DNA from: Ailanthus altissimus
Taxonomy: Eukaryota; Streptophyta; Magnoliopsida; Sapindales; Simaroubaceae
Assembly: GCA_946807835.1 (NCBI GenBank)
Contig: OX327683.1
Span: 1,431,001 to 1,495,000 of the forward strand
Direction of reading: 5' to 3'
Length of the DNA: 64,000 nucleotides
Position numbers and translations under genes: made by a program. Positions 1 through 12,382 of this stretch are shown here, piece after piece. A model generated the notes under the pieces. The model was given only the letters and a program-made list of their open reading frames with translations, made no database searches and was not told the origin of the DNA. Within the stretch, counting starts at the first letter, position 1, and each line of letters begins with the position of its first letter.

Positions 1-20
1 TTAATACAGCCCCAAGTTTT

Positions 21-372
21 AAAAAAGGATAAAGGACATTTGAACCCTAATATTATAGTGAAAATGACAATTTACTCATCCCATTTTTAAAATTACTCAT
101 TTTCACTATTGTTTTACAATTGTTTTTGTTAAATTTGATGAAATTATCCTTTTTTTAATTTTTATTATTGTCAATTGGTATTATTGGCAATTTTCATTTT
201 CATCCAATTTATAAATAAAAAAATGAGTAATTCCATCAAATTTAATTTTTAAAAATTGTTAAAAAATTTGGGAGGGGGGTGGGGGGCGGGGGTGAAATGG
301 ATAATTTTAAAAACAAGGTGAGTAAACTGTCACTTTCACAATAATATGTGGTCCGAATATCCTTTTCCTTTT
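21..372. mobile_element. MITE with long imperfect terminal inverted repeats
   Basis: The first and last ~80 bases are imperfect inverted complements. The left end reads AAGGATAAAGGACATTTG followed by a GTGAAAATGACAATTTACTCA block; the reverse complement of the right end reads AAGGAAAAGGATATTCG followed by GTGAAAGTGACAGTTTACTCA. The centre is AT-rich with a G run near 272-292 and has no coding capacity. This is the architecture of a non-autonomous DNA transposon. Exact ends and a target duplication are not certain, so the superfamily is not assigned. Confidence 0.65.
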
Positions 373-2447
373 GAGAAAATTAAAAAATTATCCCATAAAT
401 CATAAAATGACCCTAAAAGCTTTAAGAAATTACAATCAAACCTCATAATTCTAAATTATTTGCAAAAAGAGCCTTCTAGAATCTGTGAATCGAGCGAACA
501 AATGAGCAACATGGATGGATAGATCAAGGCATGAAAAGTGTTTTGGTTTGGCGATAAATGTGGACACGTTAGATAACGACCAAAATCTGAGGCGATGATA
601 GATGAAGAGACATTAGGTGACATGTAATAGCATTTCTAATGTATGATCGCATAATTCCAATGGCGTTGAGACCACTGGCGAGTTCTAAGTGGTCGGTTCT
701 GGGAAATGATGATCATAGACTAGAGATATACGTGGTATGTTTGGTTGCCAGAGAGGTTTCTGGAAAATTTTTGTAGAAACAAATCTAACTATTCAAAATA
801 AGCTCTGACAATGACTTGCACTGCTATTCTAAAAATGGAAAGAGAACTCTAGTGAATTTTGGTCTAACTTTACAAAAACTTTGATTAAACAAAGAGATAG
901 TGAAAGTATAAGAGCTTTAATACCATGTTAGTTAACTACTTAACTCAAAAGTTTAAGTTGTTAGGTGAAGGTTGAATATCAGTACTAAAAACAAGTCTTA
1001 ACAATCTCCCTTCACTTAAAACGTAAATTCAAGTTTAAAGTTTGAGATAGAATGAATCCCTAAAGAACGAAACAAATTAAGAAATTAATTAAAAATAAAA
1101 ATGTAGGGGTTTAAATTCAAGACCTTGACTCTGTTATCATGTGAAAAAGATAAAAAAAAAAAAAGAAAACCTATATATTTCACTATATTTTGTACAATAC
1201 AAAATAAGCCTTTATATAAGCTTTAGGCTAAATCTAAATAAGGAAACTGAATATACACTAATTAATTATATTATATGTATGATAAGAGGTGAGTTGTCTA
1301 ATAACTATATGGTAATAATTTAAGAAATAAAGGTACGATGGAAATAACGATTATAATATTATTTATTGGTATATCTTGCTTAATGCATGTTTGGTTAGAC
1401 TTCTCTACTGGTCAAAAGAGCTTTATTAATGTCAAAAACTCTTTAAACTTTTTTGATGATATTTGATTACAATTAGAAAAGAACTTTTAGAGATTAAAAA
1501 AGTTATTTTATCCTTACTTGCAAAAATTCAAATTTTGATATTTTAGGAATAGAGTTTTTTTATTGCCTTTTTTATATTTTTGTATTGACACATATATTTT
1601 AATAATATTTTCTTAATTCTATAATATACCCTTAATTAAAATAAACCCTACTCAACTAATATATTTTTAATATTTTGTTAAAAGCCATCTTATTTCTATA
1701 TCTTTGCAAGTATCATATCTCTACAAGGTTCTGTCGGAAAAAGAAAAAAAATTGTTATAGATACATAATATTTTATTTTATTTTTATACCAAACATAATA
1801 ATTGATTTAATTTATTGATTACTATGCATTAATTTTACTTAACTTCTTGTAAATTTTTTTTTATTAATGTTTAGAGTTCCACTAATATTTCAACAATGAT
1901 CACAAAACTAAATTTTATTATAAATCATTTTTTGTGTTGTCTATTAGAAATATGTGTTTTCAAACCTTTTAAATGGCTAATAAGTTATAAAATATAACTA
2001 TAATTACATATTATAAACTATCTTTATTATATTATTATTATATAGTTGTTATAACGTTAAATATTTATTAAATATTTGTGAGTTACAAATATTTATTTAT
2101 ATTATTATTATGGGAGTTATAATATTTATGTATTTTTATAATATAAAGTTATTATATATTAAATTACTCTTATTATTTTTTAAATTATTATTTAGACTAC
2201 CTACAACTATATAAAGATAACTAATTTTTCATAAGATAATGTGTGTAAAAATAAAGAAAAAAGAGAAAAATGATTTTGGTAGTGTGTGTGTGAGAAAGAA
2301 GAGAAAATAAAATAAAAATATTCTATGTTTATATATATATATATATATATGTTTATATATATATATGTTTATACTTTAAAAGAACATGTTTTTTATATTG
2401 TGTTTTGAGTAATTTTAACAATAAAAAATTAATATAATTTTTTAGTA
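373..2447. other. AT-rich spacer without a recognisable gene
   Basis: No convincing coding region. About 480-880 is less AT-rich but has no recognisable product. At 895-1060 there is a sequence of the kind that often flanks degenerate plant retroelements (TTTAATACCATGTTAG, then a CTCAAAAGTTTAAG motif). At 1337-1382 a 45-base segment resembles 20250-20295. A TA microsatellite lies at 2333-2366. The short ORF at 1141 is a lysine-rich translation of poly-A and is not credible. Confidence 0.6.
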
Positions 2448-4291
2448 GTTGAGTTAATCGAAAAGAGTAGCTACGAGCGTAAACTTGAATCTCATAGTGA
2501 TATAGATCCATCGTATTGTCCATCTAATGATCAGCGTCAAGCAACTGTTTCTGCACTTTTCAACATCAGGGGTCCACCATGGCCTAGGGGCCACAAGAAG
2601 AAAGCAGATGAAGACATTCTAGACTAGCTCCAGGCAATGTTATGTTTTTCAGGTGATTGCCGACTTGTTTGGTGTTATTGCTTCATTATTTATCAGGAAG
2701 TCATGTTCTGCATATAAATTGGCAGAAGGACAATGTTGCAAATCAAAGGGAGCACTCGATTCGGTTGCTTACAAATGTGCATATAAGACAATTTCCAAAA
2801 CTTGATCAGCAGTCGAAGGTTATTCACTGTTCAATTATTATTTTATTTATTTGATCTAATGTTGCATCCCGTTAATATTCATGTACCATTTTTATATTTA
2901 ATTGGATGATTATGCATTAACCGAAGTGATGAAGAAACTTTTCAAGAACTACAAAAAATGGTGCAAGTATCTGGGGCTTAAAAGTAGCCTTTGGTGAGCT
3001 TCCCATGAACAATTCAAGAATGTACATTTTGACTACTTATTTTCCAGTAACACTGAATGGACCAGTTCTAGTCTTTCCATGATACGAAGTACTGAGCTAC
3101 CACTTTATTTTGCTCATTGGTCTCAAGGAACTTGTTGTTTGTGTTTCTTTCTCTAGTTCTTCCTAGGCTAGTCAATGCTACATCGTCAGTTACCTTTTTG
3201 TGTTCGTCATTCTTATGATTTTCATTACTTCTGGCTGTCCTTTTAATAGTCTCTTCATGTGTAACTTACAAAATTATTTTACTTAAATGCTTATTAAATG
3301 CAAATTTCTTTGGAGTTTCATTTAGACAGAATTGTGGGATTTGGTATCTTCAGTTAAGAAGAAATATATATTTTTGCATGTGATCATGGTTGTTAGTTTC
3401 GGTTCATGAAAAGAGAGTTTTGGCAATTCATCTATGTTCCTCTGTCCTACCATTCGAAGCTTAAATGAAATACAAGCAGGAAAACCAGACTCATTTATGC
3501 TTACCAATTCTGTTTCTTACCAAAAAATGAAAGATTGTTATTATATTGTTATAATGGTGAGTAGTTTTGATATAATCTTTTGCTGGTGTACTCATGTCGT
3601 ATTCAAATTTGGCAAAAGTGGATAGAAGTTCAAACTTTTGTATTAAATTAGAATGTTGTTGGAAGCTTAAGTGATACATTTAAATTTGAGATATCTATAT
3701 CTAATGTACTGATCATATCATTTAAATTTGAGAAATTCTCTGAGCTATAAATACAAGCTTATATTAAGACTCTGCTTTCTGGCGGGAGATAGATGAAGTG
3801 TAGAAAGCTGCTGCTAGGAGAGGGGTTGGTGGTGCTCAGACTTCAAGGATAGCCTCTGAAGCCAATAGAGAATTTATCTTTTCATCATCATTTACCGGAA
3901 ATAAATAGTAAGTAATGATTTAATTGGTTTTTCTTACATTTAATTTGGTGAGCAAAGTTTTTCCGTAGATATCTGTTGAGATTTTGGTTGGGGCAGTTGG
4001 ATGGTAGTGCTTTAAAAATTTTATTCAAATTTATTTCACAGATGCAAAAAAGAGATGTCTTCACTGGTGCTGTTTTATGTTAATTTATTCTGGTATAGTA
4101 TAAATGCAGGAAAGTAATTGGTCTTTGAAGGTTTTATATGTTATTAGTTTCTGGGTAAGACAACATACTGAGATTGGTATATGACTGAACATCTTTTGTT
4201 TCTTCTAAGATATGATGAATATATGCTAGGTATGTAATTTTTTCACTTAATATTTTGTATCTTATTCCAACTTTATTTCTCAACTTTGTAC
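2448..4291 (+). pseudogene. Exon-like remnants of an unrecognised gene
   Basis: After a possible acceptor (TTTAG near 2445) a 59-codon stretch at 2448-2627 reads with gene-like composition (for example DPSYCPSNDQRQATVSALF and then WPRGHKKKADEDIL) before a stop. A second such patch at 3766-3908 includes [19 protein letters not shown] with one in-frame stop. The intervening DNA is T-rich and intron-like. I do not recognise the protein family, and no long ORF links the patches. The minus-strand gypsy element begins immediately downstream at 4297, so this could be a gene truncated or decayed by transposon insertion. It could also be captured transposon cargo. Confidence 0.3.
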
Positions 4292-4296
4292 TAGAA

Positions 4297-4561
4297 TGGT
4301 GTAGCAAAATTGATGTTTCAAAACGAAACAATGAAATTCACTTAAGAACACAAGCTTTGTGTAGAAACTGAAATTATTATTCTTAATAACTTGTAACGAG
4401 TTCTGAATATAATCAAGTATGAGCTATATATATAGGAAAATAAACTAAATACTAGTAGGAATAAGAATGAAAATCCTAAATAATAGAAGAGAACTAATTA
4501 AGAAACTAGTAAACTAATTATGAAACTAAAGAAATATAAAACTTAATTATGTACTAAATCA
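4297..4561 (-). repeat. 3' LTR of the gypsy element
   Basis: Homologous to 18866-19206, but shorter because it lacks the internal duplicated AGGAAACTAATA-type block. It begins TGGTGTAG on the plus strand, one base off the inverted TGATGTAG end of its partner. The neighbouring CTCCCCCACTT at 4564-4574 is, on the minus strand, a classic polypurine tract next to a 3' LTR. Confidence 0.9.
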
Positions 4562-5426
4562 TTCTCCCCCACTTAAAAAAAAAACTCACTCTTGAGTTTG
4601 ATGATTGTAAAGACAACTCATCTAGAGGAAAATACTCGAAGATATCAGCAATATTGAAAGTATTGAAAATGTTCAAGTTGGAAGAAAGATTAATCTTATA
4701 AGCATTATCACCAATCTTCTTGTTTTTAAGCTTGTTATATGTGCCTGCAAGATAACGACTTTTCCAAAGATGGATCACTAAATAACCTTCATTGAACAAC
4801 TTGAAACATTGATGTTGATTTGCAGTAGCCTTATAATGTAAATTAGCTTCTTCAAAATTTTGGTTGACCTCTCAATGAATCTTTTGAACATGCTCTATAA
4901 ACTCCTTAGCATCGAGATTGACATCAAGAGAATGAGGAAAACAAATTAAATCCATAGTATGTTTTAGAGCACTAGTGTAGACAATTTTGAATAGTGCCTT
5001 TTTGGCAGAACAGTTGGGTATACAATTAAAAGAAAATTCAATCTGTGGAAGGGCAGCATCCCATTACTTAGGTTTGTGACCACAAACTAACTGAATCATG
5101 TTGTCAGAGTGTGATTAGCCACCTCAATTTGCCTATTTATCTGTGGATGGCTTGTACACTATACTTCAACGAAGCATCAAACAATTTTCACAATATGCGC
5201 CAAAAATGACTTAAGAACTTGACATCTTGATCTGAAGTAATTAAACAAGGTACACCATGTAAATGAACAATCTCGCAAAAGAATAAATGAGCCATATAAG
5301 AAGTGCCTGTAGTATTTTACATGGAATGAAGTAAGCCATCTTAAAGAATCGATCAACCATTACAAAAACTAAATCAACACCTCTTTGAGTATGAGGAAGA
5401 CCAAGAACAAAATCTATAGTCAAGTC
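4562..5426 (-). pseudogene. gypsy integrase, catalytic core and C-terminal part (decayed)
   Basis: The minus-strand reading from 5423 starts [16 protein letters not shown] and continues [13 protein letters not shown], the conserved opening of the gypsy integrase core. The reading at 4799-4554 has the C-terminal motif AGTYNKLKNKKIGDNAYKI and ends in FEYFPLDE. In-frame stops and frameshifts separate the parts. The core is cut at its N-terminal side by the solo LTR at 5427-7680, and the frame resumes in phase on the other side after one copy of the target duplication. Confidence 0.88.
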
Positions 5427-7680
5427 TATTAGGATTTGTGCTTATGTGCCATCTCATTGTTGTATGAATGTTTTATTTTATAATATTTATATAGTACATT
5501 ATTTGTCAAATTGCTAATTATAATTATTAAATAGTTTAATACTTGTGACACTACAAACATTATATGATCTGAAGGGTTCAAATTTGGTCTTAAAATGTTT
5601 AGATCAATGCTAAGAGTTACCATCATTGAAAACTATAAATGCTAAAGAGTTAGCATATTATAATAATTATTAAAGTATAAACATTAGAACATTGTCTGTA
5701 ATGATACAAAGACCTAATAGTACATTAGTAATTACATAGTTGCAAGAGTTGCAATAAATGTTAAGAAATGTTATTATGTAAATCTATTCTCAAATTGTAT
5801 GTTCCTGGTCTTAATTCATCAATGCAAGTCTGTCGACTGAATGTTCTCTTATAAACCAGTGTATACTATATCTAGATGGTTGTTCTTAACTAACCATAGG
5901 CTTACTGAAAGTTTGTATAGCATATAAGTGTTCAGTAAGGACTGAATACTGAATAGACTCAACGAGAACCCCAATAAACATCCCATAAAGTCGTTAACGA
6001 AAGGTCCTCTTGAGTTGAGTAGTATATATGTAGTCCTTTGACCTGAGTACCATGGTAAACTTGTAAGTGATCTACCATACTTTAGTTCCACACACGTCAC
6101 AAACCTTTTATGATGTGACTATTGGGTGTCACTGGGTATGGTCCGATACTTATAGAGTCCAGTGTGTACAAATATAAAATCTATCAACTCACATAGATCT
6201 AAGTACTCCCAGACTATATCTTAGAAAGTCTTATAGCCATAAGTAACAAATCTAGAAAAAAGAGTTTCCTACAGGGTTAAACAATATTGTAAAGGTGTTT
6301 GCATATATTGTTTACCAAGATACGTGTCTGGAGATAAGTTCACGGATAAATACATAGGTATTTGATGATAGTGATTTATATCCTCGCTCTTTTAGGATAT
6401 CATTGACAGAAGGAACATATGTATACACTATGACCTCAACTTGTATGGTCTACTATGCTGATTTGTAATATCCGTAGCGTGTGCGTGGGGCATTGATCTC
6501 TGACTCACAGAATAGTTCTGTTTAAAAAATCAAGAGTGGACCTAGAGAGTCTTGCGATATGAAGTATACTCATTGTGCACTGGAGCAGCATACTGGATTA
6601 AATAGTTCAATCCAGAAAATTTCAGCAGATCATACATTTACTTCAGTCTCCCTCCAGTCATGCACATGTCAAGACTTAAGAGTTAAGTATATCAATTAGT
6701 TGTTGACCAATGAGATGTTGACACATGGTACATTGTGAGCTAATTATTGCTTAACTTGGAATTACCAAAATTACCTTATTTGTTGGACAAATAATATTAT
6801 TATTTTATTCATTAAAATGTTTATTGAATAAAATAATAATAATAATATATGATATTATTATTTAAATTGAAGTCAAATAATTTATTTTTTATTTAAATTT
6901 GTATGTGTTTCTACCATGATTTAATATGATTAAATTATTTATTTAATATTGATTAAATGGTATAATAAGAATAAATGGGTGGCACTTGTAAATGACAAGC
7001 CGTAATATGTCACTTACAAATGAGAAACAGTTTCTCATTTGGCCAAGTTCATCCAAATTATTTTCCGTTTTATTTTGTTTATTGTAAACAATGATAAACA
7101 AAACACTATTGGCAAACATTGACCATTATAGTGGATGTTATTATGTGGATAAATGGAGGAAAAATGATAAACAAATAAAATAGCAATATGTTACTCAGAT
7201 TGGGTGAGAGACATTTGGCCAACACAATGGTAGAGGGAGAGAGAATTGAATTTTGCTAAGTGTTAAAGAATTCTCTCAAATGTTAAGAGCACAAAAACAT
7301 ATTTTCTTTCATTTTCTCTCCCATCTTGGCCATATATATTACAAAGTAGAAATAAGGATTCAAGAGTTGAATCTTTTGCTGGAAAAGCTATTATTCTAGC
7401 TTATCCAAGCCCACCGTGTTGAAGAACTAAAATTGTAAACAAGTTGCTTTAAGGCAGTTATTCTGATTCGATCGAAAAATCAAAGGCTTGTCAAGGTAAT
7501 AAATTCTCAATCTTTATGTAGTTTATATTTATGAGATAACATGTAAACCTTATTTGTCTTTATCATTAGGAAATTAGTATTCCGTTCATCCGCTGGGTAT
7601 ATACATATGTGATACGAATGCAATTTTAAATGATAGATACAAACCCACATGCATGCACCCTAGGTTTAAAATCACTCACA
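5427..7680 (+). mobile_element. Solo LTR (copia family of ~2.2-kb LTRs), divergent member
   Basis: The 2254-bp sequence is flanked by a perfect 5-bp duplication AAGTC (5422-5426 and 7681-7685). Its start (TATTAGGATTTGTGCTTA) matches the TGTTGGGATTTGT start of the LTRs at 45748 and 8399 with the terminal TG mutated to TA, and it ends CACTCACA. Long blocks match the other copies, for example the GTATGGTCCGAT segment near 6137. Its last ~150 bases differ from the other three copies, so it is a separate subfamily. No internal retroelement sequence is present, which implies unequal recombination between the LTRs. Confidence 0.88.
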
Positions 7681-8398
7681 AAGTCTTTCTAAACTATCTT
7701 TAGAATAGGCAAATGAGTATAAAGGCCTGTATTTTAAGCTTGCCCCTTAGACTTTTGGCATATTGGACATGTTGAACAAAGCACCCAATATCCCTTTTAA
7801 GCTGAGGCAAATAAAATCTATCCTCTACTAAGCCAATTGTTTTGTCTCTTTTAACATGTCTACCTAAACCTCTAATATGTAATTCTCTAATTAAATGTTC
7901 ACGTAAAGAAAATTTAGGAATACATAACTGTGTACTTTTAAATAAGAATCCATCTTGAAAAAAGAAATCTGTATTAAACTCCTTGTTGTTACATCTCACT
8001 TATATGCCACCAAAATCTTCATCATTAGGATAAGTATCTTTCAAATAATAAAAACCCACCACTTCTGTGCTTATTGTAACTAATAAAGAGGCACGTTGAC
8101 TCAATACATCAGCTATTTTACTTAGTTGGCCAGACTTATGCTTAATAACAAAAGTGAACTTTTGAAAGAAAGTAACCCATCAAGCATACATACAATTGAT
8201 TGTCTTCTGTGAGTTGATAACTTTAAAGATTGATGATCAGTAAACAAAACAAATTCTCATTGAATCAAATATGGCTCCTAATGCTTAAGTGCTTTAAAAT
8301 TTGCATAATACTCTAGCTCATACATAGTCCACTTTTGTAAAGAATCTCTAACTTTTTTTGCTAAAAAATTCTATTGGTCAACCTTCTTGTGATAATAC
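7681..8398 (-). pseudogene. gypsy RNase H end and integrase zinc-binding domain (decayed)
   Basis: The minus-strand reading at 7999-7700 contains QLCIPKFSLREHLIRELH and RDKTIGLVEDRFYLPQLKRD, the conserved H2C2 zinc-binding region preceding the gypsy integrase core. Between 8390 and 8040 the same strand gives RNase H signatures such as KFTFVIKHKSGQLSKIADVL and SQRASLLVTISTEV. Several in-frame stops are present. The upstream end is cut by the solo LTR at 8399-10552. Confidence 0.88.
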
Positions 8399-10552
8399 TG
8401 TTGAAATTTGTGCTTACGTACCATTCCTTTATATATGAATATTTGTTTAATATTTATACTAGTATTGTCATTTCATTAAATCTCTAATTATATTTTATAT
8501 ATGGTAAGATGCTTGTAACATTTCAGACATTATACGATCTGAAAAAGTTTAGATCTGATCTAAATGAGTTTAGATCAATACTAAGAATTAGCAACGCTAA
8601 GAGTTATAAATGCTAAGAGTTGGCACTGATAAGAGTTATCATATTATAAGAGACAGCAATATCTAAAAAGTTAGAGCATTGTTTGAAATGGGACAAAAAC
8701 CTAATAATATATTAGTAATGACGTAGTTGTAAAGAGTTACAAATAGTGCTAGAAAATATCGTTATACAAATATGGTCTCAAATATTATGTTCCTGATCTA
8801 TCTTCACTGATGTTGGTCTCTCAGTGAATACCTTAATAAATATATGGATCGGTGTATGTCTATATCTAGATGGTCCAGATGGTTAGTCTTAGCAAACCAT
8901 GAGTTTAGTGGAAGCTCGTATAGAGATACAGGTATTCAATATGGACTGAATACTGAACAAACTCACAAAGATCTCCAATATACTTCCTATAAAGCTGTCA
9001 ATTGAAGGTTTTTTGAGTTGAGTAGTATTGGTGGTCCTTTAACTTGAGTGCCATTGTAGGCTCGTGAGCGATCTACCATACTTTAGTTCTACATGTGTCA
9101 GAAACCTTTCATAGTCTGAATGTTGGGTGTCACTGGGTATGGTCCGATGCTCATGGAATCCAGTGTGCATAGATATAGGATCCATCAGCTTATTTGGGTG
9201 AGTATTATATCTTAATACTCTAAGATTATATTTCAAAAAGTCTTATGGCCATAAATAGTAATTCTCGAAAAAAGAGTTTTACCCTGGGGATAAATAATAT
9301 TACAAAAACGTTTGGGAATATTATTTATTGAAACATAATTCTAGAGATAAGCTTTCGGTTGGGCATATAGAGATTTGACGGTGTTAGTCTATATCTCCAC
9401 TCTACCCATATATAAATGATGGAGGAATTATATGAATATGTTATAACCTCAACTTGTATAGTCTAACGCCCCGCTTTGTAATATTCGTAACATGAGTGTG
9501 GGGCATTGTTCACGGTCGTATGAAGGAGTTCCATATGACAATTAGAGCATAGACCTAGAGAATCTCACAATATGAAGTATACTCGTTGTGCATTGGGGTA
9601 GCATAATGGATTGAAGAGTTCCATCCTAGAAATTTCAACAAACCAATAATATGTTTCAAGGTTTCTCGGGTTGTGCACTTGTCTAGACTTAAATGTTAAG
9701 TATATCATTTATTTAGTTGACGGGAGTTGTTAAATTATTAAATATTAATAAATGACAAAATTTTATTCCATGAATTCATCCATTAACCTTGTTAGTAGAA
9801 TCAAATAAGATAAATATTAATTATTCAAATAGTTTTTGAATAATTAAATTTATATTATTTACATAAATAAAATATATGTTTTATTTTATTCCTAAATGAA
9901 AGACATACCTAATTTGAGAAACATAAATTAAATTGAGTGGAGCACCATTTTGTATAATTCATGGTCAATTTTATTAGACCATTAAAAATGGCCATCAAAA
10001 ATTATTTTTGGAATTTTCCCCCTTAATCTAATTTTGGTCGAGCATTTGTGAAGTCTTGAGGGCACTAAAAATGATTGAATTTCATTTGGATGAATGAGGG
10101 TGAATCAAAATTCGTGCAAGTGTGGAGAGAGAAAAAAATTAAGAGTTTGATTTTTGAGAATTTTTCATTGAACAAAAAATTATAAGAAAAACTAAAGAGA
10201 AAGAAAAATAAATTCCTCTTATCTTTCTTTCAAGTAATATAAATCTTGTTGCTGGAGATTATATTACTTCTATTCTAGTTTCACAATCCCACCAAATTAT
10301 TGTGAACTAGAATTGAACAAAAGTGCACTTTAAGGTGAGCTCAAAGTTGAAACTAAGAAATCTGAATTTGAAATCTTCACTAGATGTCTTCAAAGGTATG
10401 TTTTCAATAATTTTAAGTTGTTAAAAATTTAAGTTAATGTGTATATATTGATTACATGCTTAATTCCGCTGTGAAATTCGTGTATATGATACATGTGTTT
10501 AGTTTTTCAACTTGTACATAATCATATGCATATATCTTAAAACACATTAACA
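8399..10552 (+). mobile_element. Solo LTR (copia family of ~2.2-kb LTRs)
   Basis: The 2154-bp sequence starts TGTTGAAATTTGTGCTTACG and ends CATTAACA, flanked by a perfect 5-bp duplication AATAC (8394-8398 and 10553-10557). It is closely similar along its length to the LTRs of the copia at 38321-47912. No internal region is left. It sits in the gypsy reverse transcriptase/RNase H junction, and removing it with one duplication rejoins the RNase H motif in phase. Confidence 0.92.
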
Positions 10553-12195
10553 AATACAAACCTAATTCCTTGAACTGGTGCATCACACTTAACCTCAAAT
10601 ACTTTTTCAAAGTTGGGTAGAGCTAACACATAAGCTAAACGTAACTGTTATTTTACTTTTTCAAAGCTAATTTCTTACATCTTACCCTATTCAAACTTGC
10701 CTTTATTCAAACAATTATTAATATGCACCATGATCGTATAATTGCCTATAAAAAAGTGGCTAAATCATGAAAACTTTGCACTTCACCTACCATTTTTAGG
10801 GCTAGCTATACTCAAATTGCCTTTACCTTCACCTCATCAACTTGAATACCATTTTTCTCACTATAAAGCCAATAAATAAAAGATGGTTAACTATAAAGCT
10901 ATAATTTTTTTAGATTGATATATAGTTTATTAGCGCATAAAGCTAAAAGAACCTCCCTAATATGCATCATCCTCATCTCAACTATAAATAACAATGTCAT
11001 CAAAGTAGACCACATAAAGTTTCCCATAAATGATCAAAGAACCTGATTCATGAGTTGCATAAATGTGCTAGGTGCATTAGACAACCTAAAAGGCATTACT
11101 AACCATTCATAATGGTCATATTTAGGTTTGAATGTTGTTTTCTAGTTATCACTGAGGCGCATGTGAATCTAATGATAGCCACTATGTAAATCAAGCTTAG
11201 TGAACACCAAAGCTCCTACTAATCTATCAAGTATATCATTAAGGCATGGAATGGGAAATCGATACTTAACAATAATTCTATTTATACAGCGGCTATCTAC
11301 ACACATTCTCTAACTCCTATCTTTTTTAGAGTGAGTAAAGTAGGAATCGCACAAGGACTTATGCTTTTTTGAATTAATCATTTGTCTAATAGCTCATCAA
11401 CTTATCATTGTAATGCTTCATTTTATGCTAGACTCGTGCAATAATGTGGTAAATTAGAAAGAGTAGCACTAGGCACCAAATCAATATGGTGATGAATATT
11501 CCATATAGGTGGCAGTTTATTTGGCAACTTTATAGGTGGCAAGTCCGTAAATTCTTTAAAGAGTTTACTAACCTTTGCAATAATGACTACCTCATTAGAA
11601 GAAGAACCCTAAGCAACTAATGCCAAAAGAAAGTTAAGTTCTATGAATTGCTGTAAAAATTCAAGTCTTAATATAGTTGTAAAAGCTATCGAACCATGTT
11701 ACTAATACCTTCAATTTCTATTTGTTAATTTTATGACAGCAATAAAATCTTCTTGCCATACCACCAGAACATATGTGTTGTCCTAACCTTTATAAGTGCC
11801 ATCAACATCAAAATTCCACGGTCTTCCCAGGAAAAGATGACAAGCATCCACGTCAATTATGTTGTACATAACCTCATCTTTGTAATGTATGCTAATAGAT
11901 AAATGAACTTTACAAACATCCATTATCTAAACTTCTGAACCTTTCTTGATCCATGCAACTTATGGTAAGGGGTGCTTCTCAATTTTTAAATTTAATGCCC
12001 TAACCAATGCTTTAGAGACTATATTCTTACTACTCCTACTATCAATAATAACATTGTAGACCTTATTATTAATAGTACATTAAATCCTAAAAAATTTATG
12101 GCGTTATGAATCATTAGTCTTCTTAAGTGCTAATAAAAGTCGTTGAACAATATAAGCAACCACCTCTCCTTTATCTCTTTCAGTACATTTAGCAT
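10553..12195 (-). pseudogene. gypsy protease and reverse transcriptase (decayed)
   Basis: The minus strand around 11370-11040 encodes the typical plant gypsy reverse-transcriptase core: DGSWRMCVDSRAINKI, then [33 protein letters not shown] and [17 protein letters not shown]. Upstream (12195-11700) lie the degenerate protease and linker. Stops and frameshifts occur throughout. The copia at 12196-17365 cuts between this part and gag. Confidence 0.88.
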
Positions 12196-12369
12196 TGTTG
12201 AAAAATATATATTAGGTATATATATGGTAGGCGTAAAATAGAAAAGCACTAATGATGTTCCTTTCTTGTAGAAGACTCCCTTTCTAGGGATGCACTCTCT
12301 CCTATATATTGTACTGTTTCTTCACAATGAATAAGACAATCAATATAGAATTATATTCTCCTTTTTTCA
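12196..12369 (+). repeat. 5' LTR of the short-LTR copia
   Basis: 174 bp, starting TGTTGAAA and ending TTTTTTCA. It contains TATATATTGTACTGTTTC and pairs with 17190-17365. It is followed directly by the primer-binding site. Confidence 0.93.
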
Positions 12370-12382
12370 TGGTATCAAAGCC
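12370..12382 (+). other. Primer-binding site of the short-LTR copia
   Basis: TGGTATCAAAGCC abuts the 5' LTR. It matches the 3' end complement of initiator methionine tRNA (TGGTATCAGAGC consensus) with one difference. Confidence 0.88.

Noticed and set aside
1141..1323. Small ORF starting MKKIKKKKEN
   Set aside because: Product of a poly-A run and AT-rich spacer, with no family resemblance.
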